From Ornithinibacillus bavariensis (lineage in GTDB: Bacteria; Bacillota; Bacilli; Bacillales; Amphibacillaceae), in the NCBI RefSeq assembly GCF_050433565.1, contig NZ_JBNPWZ010000001.1, forward strand, positions 248,001 through 312,000: a stretch of 64,000 nucleotides of DNA, in the 5' to 3' direction. Both the position numbers and the translations under genes were made by a program. The notes under the pieces were generated by a model, which saw only the letters and a list, made by a program, of their open reading frames with translations, did no database searches and was not told the origin of the DNA. This document shows positions 59,249 to 64,000 of this stretch, in pieces. Each line of letters starts with the position of its first letter. Position 1 is the stretch's first letter.

Positions 59249-59971
59249 CTACGGTAGAGTGAATATCTCTGGGTTATTGGAAAATACCCCGTCAACGCCT
59301 AGGTCTATTAACTCCTTATACCGTTCCTTATCATTTACAGTATAAGGATAAATTTTAAGCCCTAATTTTTTGCTTTCTGTAATAAGCTCTTTATCAGTCC
59401 AGCTTTGAAGCGGGTGGATACTATATAGATTTAGCCCACAATTTTTTGCGTAAGTCCATGGTTTTAAAATACGGTAATATAACAGAAGTCCAATAGGAAT
59501 ATCTGGTGCAAGTGTTTGAAATTTTTGTAGAGCTTCGTGATCAAACGAGGAAATGATTAGGTTGTTTAATCGGTTATGGTTCTTCAAGCAGTTATATAAT
59601 AATACCTCGATTCCATCATATATCACAGGAATATTTTTAATTTCGATATTTAGAATCGTATCAAGTGGACAAATCTCTAAAATTTCATCAAGTGTAGCAA
59701 GAGAAACACCTGTAAATTCTTCTGAAAAAGTGAAGCCTACATCTATAGTTTTAATTTCCTTGAGAGTATAATCCTTTACCAGTCCTTTAGCAGTTGAATT
59801 AAAGCGCCGAAAATTATGATCATGAATAACCACTAACTGGTTGTCCCTTGAGAGTTGAACATCTAATTCAATCGCCCTTGCTCCATGTTCAATTGCCTTT
59901 TTTATAGCAGGTAAAGTATTTTCTGGTGCCTCTGTTAATGATCCTCGATGGGCAAAATTTAGTACCAACAT
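59249..59971 (-). CDS. Glycerophosphodiester phosphodiesterase (GDPD family)
   Basis: A 240-residue TIM-barrel hydrolase that cleaves glycerophosphodiesters to glycerol-3-phosphate and an alcohol. Catalytic-type residues are in NFAHRGSLTEAPENT, AIELDVQLSRDN and VVIHDHNFRRF. Further barrel motifs are LNIEIKN, SSFDHEAL and VDGVFSNNPE. The longer frame opens at 60010, but the ATG at 59971 follows TGGAGGG and gives the usual start. No signal peptide is seen, so it is probably cytosolic, salvaging glycerol phosphate. Its place next to the polymerases suggests recycling of teichoic acid units. Confidence 0.9.
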   Translation of the reverse strand: MLVLNFAHRGSLTEAPENTLPAIKKAIEHGARAIELDVQLSRDNQLVVIHDHNFRRFNSTAKGLVKDYTLKEIKTIDVGFTFSEEFTGVSLATLDEILEICPLDTILNIEIKNIPVIYDGIEVLLYNCLKNHNRLNNLIISSFDHEALQKFQTLAPDIPIGLLLYYRILKPWTYAKNCGLNLYSIHPLQSWTDKELITESKKLGLKIYPYTVNDKERYKELIDLGVDGVFSNNPEIFTLP

Positions 59972-60208
59972 AAATCCCTCCATAAGGTAGAAAGTGGATT
60001 GGAATACCAACCCGTTACCACTATTATAACGATATAGGGGAAGGTAATAAAGATATCTTATCTATATGTAAAGTGAAAGTTTTTTCAAAAATGATATAAA
60101 TTAAAAATGCATTTGTTGAATCTACAACATAGCAAAAATAGACAAATATGTATATATCATTCACTCTATAAAACTTATTTGCTCAATGGCATCACTTGCA
60201 ATAGACCT

Positions 60209-60237
60209 TTGATATTTTTTTAGAAAAATGTTATTCT
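60209..60237 (+). promoter_or_regulatory. Sigma-A promoter of the sugar PTS operon
   Basis: TTGATA (60209-60214) and TATTCT (60232-60237) are 17 bases apart. The RAT/terminator leader begins about 15 bases downstream. Confidence 0.65.
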
Positions 60238-60251
60238 ACATTTAGAAGTTA

Positions 60252-60340
60252 AATAGGATCACATGTTACTGATACGATCAGGCATGGTGGTAACTGTCGG
60301 GATAGGTTTTTCCTATCTTTGTTACCCCATGCCTTTTTTT
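60252..60340 (+). promoter_or_regulatory. Ribonucleic antiterminator (RAT) and overlapping terminator
   Basis: The RAT-type sequence ending GTTACTGATACGATCAGGCA (60252-60285) matches targets of BglG-family antiterminators such as GlcT and LicT. It overlaps the left arm of a terminator: 60281-60294 pairs with 60321-60333, with an inner GATAGG/CCTATC hairpin (60301-60317), and seven T follow (60334-60340). Binding of the antiterminator would prevent terminator folding. The operon encodes such a protein at 61001. Confidence 0.9.
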
Positions 60341-60454
60341 GTTGTGTGATTAATATACCATCAACCGTGACAATCTCATTCTTTTGGTTAAATGAGTTGC
60401 TTATGAGAATACTAATGAACATCTAAATTATACAGAAATAGGGAGGAAATATTT

Positions 60455-60958
60455 ATGTTTAAGAACCTTTTTAAATCTAAGGAGAAACATACAACAAATG
60501 GGATAGAGGTTTTTGCTCCAATTACGGGTAAATTTGTTTCAATTGAAGAGGTGCCTGATCCTGTGTTCAGTCAAAAAATGATGGGAGAAGGCGGTGCTAT
60601 TATACCTTCTAATGGACAAGTTGTTGCACCTGTTAGCGGTGAAATTATTCAAGTGGCGCCGACAAAGCATGCAATTGGTATTTTAGCTGAGGATGGCTCG
60701 GAATTATTATTACATATCGGCCTAGAGACGGTTGCAATGAGTGGGGAAGGATTTACTGTTCACGTCAACCAGGGTGATAAAGTGCAAGTTGGACAGCCCT
60801 TATTGGATTTTGATTTAGTATCGGTTAAAGAGAAGGCAAAGGATAGTATATCACCAATTGTATTTACTAATAGTGGTGATACTGGTAAGACTTATGAGCC
60901 GGTACATGTATCCGAATGTCAAGCAGGGGAAACAGTAATTTTTCAAGTAAAGAAATAG
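60455..60958 (+). CDS. PTS glucose-family EIIA
   Basis: A 167-residue cytosolic EIIA of the glucose (crr-like) family. It takes phosphate from HPr on His in ELLLHIGLETVAM and passes it to the EIIB domain. Other motifs are APITGKFVSIEEVPDPVFSQKMMGEGGAI, KHAIGILAEDG and VTVHV-like FTVHVNQGDKV. It stands first behind the RAT leader and precedes the antiterminator and an EIICB that lacks its own EIIA, so it is the natural partner of the latter. The start follows GGGAGG. Confidence 0.93.
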   Translation: MFKNLFKSKEKHTTNGIEVFAPITGKFVSIEEVPDPVFSQKMMGEGGAIIPSNGQVVAPVSGEIIQVAPTKHAIGILAEDGSELLLHIGLETVAMSGEGFTVHVNQGDKVQVGQPLLDFDLVSVKEKAKDSISPIVFTNSGDTGKTYEPVHVSECQAGETVIFQVKK

Positions 60959-61000
60959 GATATTGACTTTCTATGCCTTTTTAATAAGGAGGTGAGGAAT

Positions 61001-61825
61001 GTGAAGATAAAGAAAGTCCTAAATAATAATGCTGTTATTATCGTGGATGAGGGACAAGAAAAGATTGCTATTGGTGCAGGTCTTGCTTATGGCAAGGGAA
61101 AAAATGACTTAGTGAATATCACTAAAATAGAGAAGCTTTTTATTTTGAAAGAAAATGAAAAGCTACAGCGATTATTAGAAAGAATTCCTGAGGAGCATTT
61201 TATCCTTGCAGAGGAAATTATTTCCCATGCAGAAGAGGAGCTGAAAGGAAAGCTGAATGACCATATTTATCTAGCATTAAGTGACCATATTTCCTATGCC
61301 ATAGACCGTCACCAACAGGGAATTGAAGTGAAGAATAAGCTGTTTGATGAAATTAAAGTCTTGTATCCAAAGGAATTTTCCATAGGTTTGTGGGCGATAG
61401 ACTATATAAAGGACAAAATTAGGGTCGAGCTTGCTATTGATGAAGCGGCATTTATTGCACTTCACATCCACACCATGAAAATTCAAGGAGGTGATTTACG
61501 TACAACGGTTCGGCAAACGTCTATTTTAAAGGATATGGTGGACACGATTCAGGACTATTTAGGTATTGCTATTAACGAACACCATTTATCCTATGAAAGA
61601 CTCATTACTCATCTTCGCTTTGCTTTAGTGCGATCAGAACGCCGAGAAAGAAATACGATGGATGAAGAACTGCTTATCATGATTAAAAAGAAGTTCAAGG
61701 ACTCGTTTCGTTGTGCTAAAAGGGTTGGTGAAGAATTATCCTCTGTTCACGGTATACATTTACCAGAGGAGGAGTTAGGTTATATTGCCCTTCATATTGA
61801 AAGGATTAAAAATATTAATAATTAG
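61001..61825 (+). CDS. BglG-family transcriptional antiterminator (GlcT/LicT type)
   Basis: A 274-residue regulator. An N-terminal RNA-binding domain (about 1-55, MKIKKVLNNNAVIIVDEG...LAYGKGKND) is followed by PRD1 (about 65-165, with LSDHISYAIDRH and IALHIHTMK) and PRD2 (about 170-270, with THLRFALVRSERR and YIALHIERI). Phosphorylation by PTS proteins on these His controls RNA binding. GTG at 61001 lies after AAGGAGGTGAGG; the GTG at 60992 is inside that site. It should bind the RAT at 60252 and so control its own operon. Whether it is GlcT, LicT or a GlcNAc-specific member is not clear; the neighbour favours GlcNAc. Confidence 0.9.
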   Translation: MKIKKVLNNNAVIIVDEGQEKIAIGAGLAYGKGKNDLVNITKIEKLFILKENEKLQRLLERIPEEHFILAEEIISHAEEELKGKLNDHIYLALSDHISYAIDRHQQGIEVKNKLFDEIKVLYPKEFSIGLWAIDYIKDKIRVELAIDEAAFIALHIHTMKIQGGDLRTTVRQTSILKDMVDTIQDYLGIAINEHHLSYERLITHLRFALVRSERRERNTMDEELLIMIKKKFKDSFRCAKRVGEELSSVHGIHLPEEELGYIALHIERIKNINN

Positions 61826-61838
61826 GAGGAAAAAGACC

Positions 61839-63296
61839 ATGATGAAATATTTACAAAGACTTGGTCGCTCATTAATGTTACCGGTTGCAGTATTACCTGC
61901 AGCAGCGGTTTTAATGGGGATTGGGTACTGGATTGACCCAGATTGGGGTACTGGTAGTGCTTTTGCTGCCTTTTTAATAAAAGCCGGTAGCTCTATCATT
62001 GATAATATTCCAATTCTTTTTGCAGTAGGTGTAGCACTTGGAATGGCCAAAACCCGTGATGGTTCTGCTGCATTAAGTGGTTTGGTTGGTTTTCTAGTTG
62101 TAACAACATTACTATCACCTGATTCGGTCGCTATGTTAAAAGGAATTGATGTCGAAGCGGTTAACCTTGCATTTGAAAATATTAAAAACGCATTTATAGG
62201 TATTCTTTCGGGATTAGTTGCAGCAAATATGTTCAACCGATTTAGTGAGGTGCAATTACCAGATGCCTTGGCATTCTTTAGTGGAAAACGACTAGTTCCT
62301 ATTATGACATCAGCAGTAATGCTAGTAGTTTCTGGTATTTTATTCTTTGTTTGGCCAATTGTATATGGATGGCTTGTTGCGTTTGCAGAAGCAATTGTTG
62401 GTTTAGGTGCTGGTGGTGCAGGTTTATACGGATTATTTAACCGTTTATTAATTCCAACAGGATTACACCATGCCTTAAACTCAGTATTCTGGTTTGATGT
62501 TGCTGGAATCGCGGATATTAATAACTTCTGGTCTGGAAATGGTACGAAAGGTATTACCGGTATGTATCAGGCTGGATTCTTCCCAATTATGATGTTTGGT
62601 TTACCTGCAGCAGCACTTGCGATGTATCATACTGCTAAATCAAAGCGTAAAAAGCAAGCAGCTTCCTTATTAATGGCAGCTGGATTTGCTTCTTTCTTAA
62701 CTGGGGTAACAGAACCACTTGAGTTCTCCTTTATGTTCCTTGCTCCAGCACTTTATGTTGTACATGCTGTACTTACAGGTCTTTCACTATTTATTGCAGC
62801 TGCATTCCATTGGACTGCTGGATTTACCTTTAGTGCAGGATTAATCGACTTTTCATTAAGCTCAGCCTTACCATTAGCAAACCAGCCTTTTATGCTATTA
62901 CTTCAAGGTCTTGGATTTGCGGTAGTGTATTATGTGTTATTCCGTTTCTTAATTACGAAATTCAATTTAAAGACTCCTGGTCGTGAAGACGATGAAATGA
63001 TTGAATCTGAAGAGGACGAAGTAGCTACATCTATAGGCGATAGTAAAAAAGATCGTTTTGCTACAATGGCAGCGCAAATTTACGCAGGTTTAGGTGGGGA
63101 TGAGAACGTTACTTCCTTAGATAACTGTACAACTCGCCTACGATTAGAAGTAAAAGATATGGATAAGGTTGACCAAGCGAAAATCAAAGCAACCGGTGTA
63201 CCCGGAATTAATGTTATAGATAAACATAATATCCAAGTTGTTGTTGGAACTAATGTTCAATTTGTTGCTGATGAAATGGAGAAGTTACGTAAATAA
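61839..63296 (+). CDS. nagP: PTS EIICB, N-acetylglucosamine type (NagP/NagE-like)
   Basis: A 485-residue membrane permease. EIIC (about 1-375, about ten helices) has SLMLPVAVLPAAAVLMGIGYWIDP, GLHHALNSVFWFDVAGI (typical of NagE/NagP rather than PtsG) and FLTGVTEPLEFSFMFLAP. EIIB (about 405-485) has the phosphorylated Cys in SLDNCTTRLRLEVKD. EIIA is absent from the chain and supplied by the first gene. It would import and phosphorylate GlcNAc; glucose cannot be excluded. The frame opens at 61785, but the ATG at 61839 follows AGGAGG. GlcNAc fits wall-sugar recycling and supply of UDP-GlcNAc for TagO. Confidence 0.9.
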   Translation: MMKYLQRLGRSLMLPVAVLPAAAVLMGIGYWIDPDWGTGSAFAAFLIKAGSSIIDNIPILFAVGVALGMAKTRDGSAALSGLVGFLVVTTLLSPDSVAMLKGIDVEAVNLAFENIKNAFIGILSGLVAANMFNRFSEVQLPDALAFFSGKRLVPIMTSAVMLVVSGILFFVWPIVYGWLVAFAEAIVGLGAGGAGLYGLFNRLLIPTGLHHALNSVFWFDVAGIADINNFWSGNGTKGITGMYQAGFFPIMMFGLPAAALAMYHTAKSKRKKQAASLLMAAGFASFLTGVTEPLEFSFMFLAPALYVVHAVLTGLSLFIAAAFHWTAGFTFSAGLIDFSLSSALPLANQPFMLLLQGLGFAVVYYVLFRFLITKFNLKTPGREDDEMIESEEDEVATSIGDSKKDRFATMAAQIYAGLGGDENVTSLDNCTTRLRLEVKDMDKVDQAKIKATGVPGINVIDKHNIQVVVGTNVQFVADEMEKLRK

Positions 63297-63305
63297 TTTG
63301 GGTAG

Positions 63306-63340
63306 CAGGATAAGAGAAAAATCTCTTGTCCTGTTTTTTT
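63306..63340 (+). terminator. Terminator of the PTS operon
   Basis: A 12-bp stem with one G-T pairs 63306-63317 with 63322-63333 around AAAA, followed by seven T. Confidence 0.92.
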
Positions 63341-63459
63341 GTTAGTAGGATAGGGGCGACTTCCAAAGAGGACTTGCAGATGTTTTTATGACTATCTATG
63401 AATAGCTGCTGATGGTTAAAGTTTATTGAGATAGTGGCCCAATAATGGAATGGAGGTTT

Positions 63460-64000
63460 CTATGCATTATCTTGAAGAGAAATTTGAAACGAAATAACGA
63501 ATATCGATTCTCTATGCATCATTATGGGGAGGAACTTAAAACGAAAAGATGCGTAGCGGATCTCTATGTATCATTTTGAAGAAAGATTTGAAACGAAATG
63601 ACGAATAGCAGGTGTCTATGCATCATTTTGGAGAGAAATTTGAAATGAAAAGATGCATAGCGGATCTCTATGTATCATTTTGAAGAAAGATTTGAAACGA
63701 AATGACGAATAGCAGGTGTCTATGCATCATTTTGGAGAGAAATTTGAAATGAANNNNNNNNNNNNNNNNNNNNNNNNNNNNNNNNNNNNNNNNNNNNNNN
63801 NNNNNNNNNNNNNNNNNNNNNNNNNNNNNNNNNNNNNNNNNNNNNNNNNNNAAAAGATGCATAGCGGATCTCTATGTATCATTTTGGAGAAATATTTGTA
63901 ACGAGATGAATTATAGCAGGTCTCTATACATCATTTTGAAGAGAAATTTGAAACGAAAAGATGCATAGCAGATCTCTATGCATCATTTAGAAAGTAAATC
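63460..64000. repeat. Array of 52-nt repeats, alternating A and B types
   Basis: Units begin with CTATGCATC-like sequence at 63460, 63512, 63564, 63616, 63668 and 63720, exactly 52 bases apart, then at 63872, 63924 and 63976 after an N gap. From 63564 the A type (ends GATGCATAGCGGATCT) and B type (ends GACGAATAGCAGGTGT) alternate, giving a 104-nt higher-order repeat; 63564-63615 and 63668-63719 are identical. In A units CTATGCATC can pair with GATGCATAG. Stops occur in all frames and 52 is not a multiple of 3, so it is noncoding. The array continues past the window. Confidence 0.92.
63754..63851. other. Assembly gap of 98 N
   Basis: The N run lies inside the repeat array. Flanking phase shows that the true length differs: with one extra B-A pair the gap should be 102 bases; with none, the two flanks would overlap by 2 bases. 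Confidence 0.97.

Noticed and set aside
63460..64000. CRISPR array
   Set aside because: Units are contiguous 52-nt repeats with no variable spacers, and no cas genes are near.
63460..64000. Short coding frames in the repeat array
   Set aside because: The period of 52 shifts frame each unit, stops recur, and two listed frames run through the N gap.

Overview
The window looks like chromosome from an AT-rich, endospore-forming Bacillaceae-type Firmicute. The evidence is AGGAGG-type ribosome binding sites, a complete-looking wall teichoic acid (WTA) pathway, PaiA/PaiB, a TasA/camelysin-type matrix protein, a Vpr-like subtilisin, GerPF-like and Hsp20 spore-type genes, CcpA-type cre boxes and a GlcT/LicT-type antitermination leader. 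I cannot name the genus from sequence alone. I saw no rRNA, tRNA, CRISPR array, insertion sequence or prophage.

Layout. 1-5320: tail of an unknown gene, then the two halves of a ThrE-type threonine/serine exporter (225-677 and 4577-5320, minus), split by a plus-strand block holding a PAS-GGDEF-EAL protein and paiA-paiB. 5760-8378: a small proteolipid-like membrane protein, tagO, and a TasA-like gene with SinR-like boxes. 8684-14016: a Vpr-like protease and a chemotaxis receptor. 14139-34831: a surface-polymer region with tagB, tagD, three kinds of TagF-type polymerase (two of them TagF-GT4 fusions), a TagGH-type ABC exporter, a 1576-residue autolysin with eight repeats of exactly 155 residues, a three-gene GtrB/GtrA/GT-C-type glycosylation cassette and a TarS-like glycosyltransferase. 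35469-37223: a second chemotaxis receptor, paralogous to the first and in opposite orientation. 53022-59971: two LytR-CpsA-Psr ligases, tagA, a third TagF-GT4 fusion and a glycerophosphodiesterase.

37582-46461 is the most distinctive block: nine genes matching the poorly understood E. coli yhfSTU-php-yhfWXYZ set plus an amidase-signature enzyme. It is arranged as two transcription units. Each has a recognisable sigma-A promoter with a cre box over the -10 region and a near-identical 21-bp palindrome-like site, in opposite orientations, probably bound by the YhfZ regulator. This points to a catabolite-repressed, inducible pathway for an unidentified substrate.

46534-52766: a dCache chemotaxis receptor, small unknown genes, a lipoprotein, two GerPF-like spore proteins and an Hsp20-type protein. 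60209-63333: a sugar PTS operon (EIIA, BglG-type antiterminator, GlcNAc-type EIICB) behind a RAT/terminator leader. 63460-64000: an array of 52-nt repeats with alternating A and B types, interrupted by an N gap (63754-63851).

How the genes fit together: TagO and TagA make the lipid-linked disaccharide, TagD supplies CDP-glycerol, TagB primes, TagF-type enzymes extend, the TagGH-like transporter exports, the LCP proteins attach the polymer to peptidoglycan, and the TarS-like and Gtr-type enzymes decorate it. The GW-like repeats of the autolysin probably bind the finished polymer. Family assignments come from recognising motifs by eye, without a database search.
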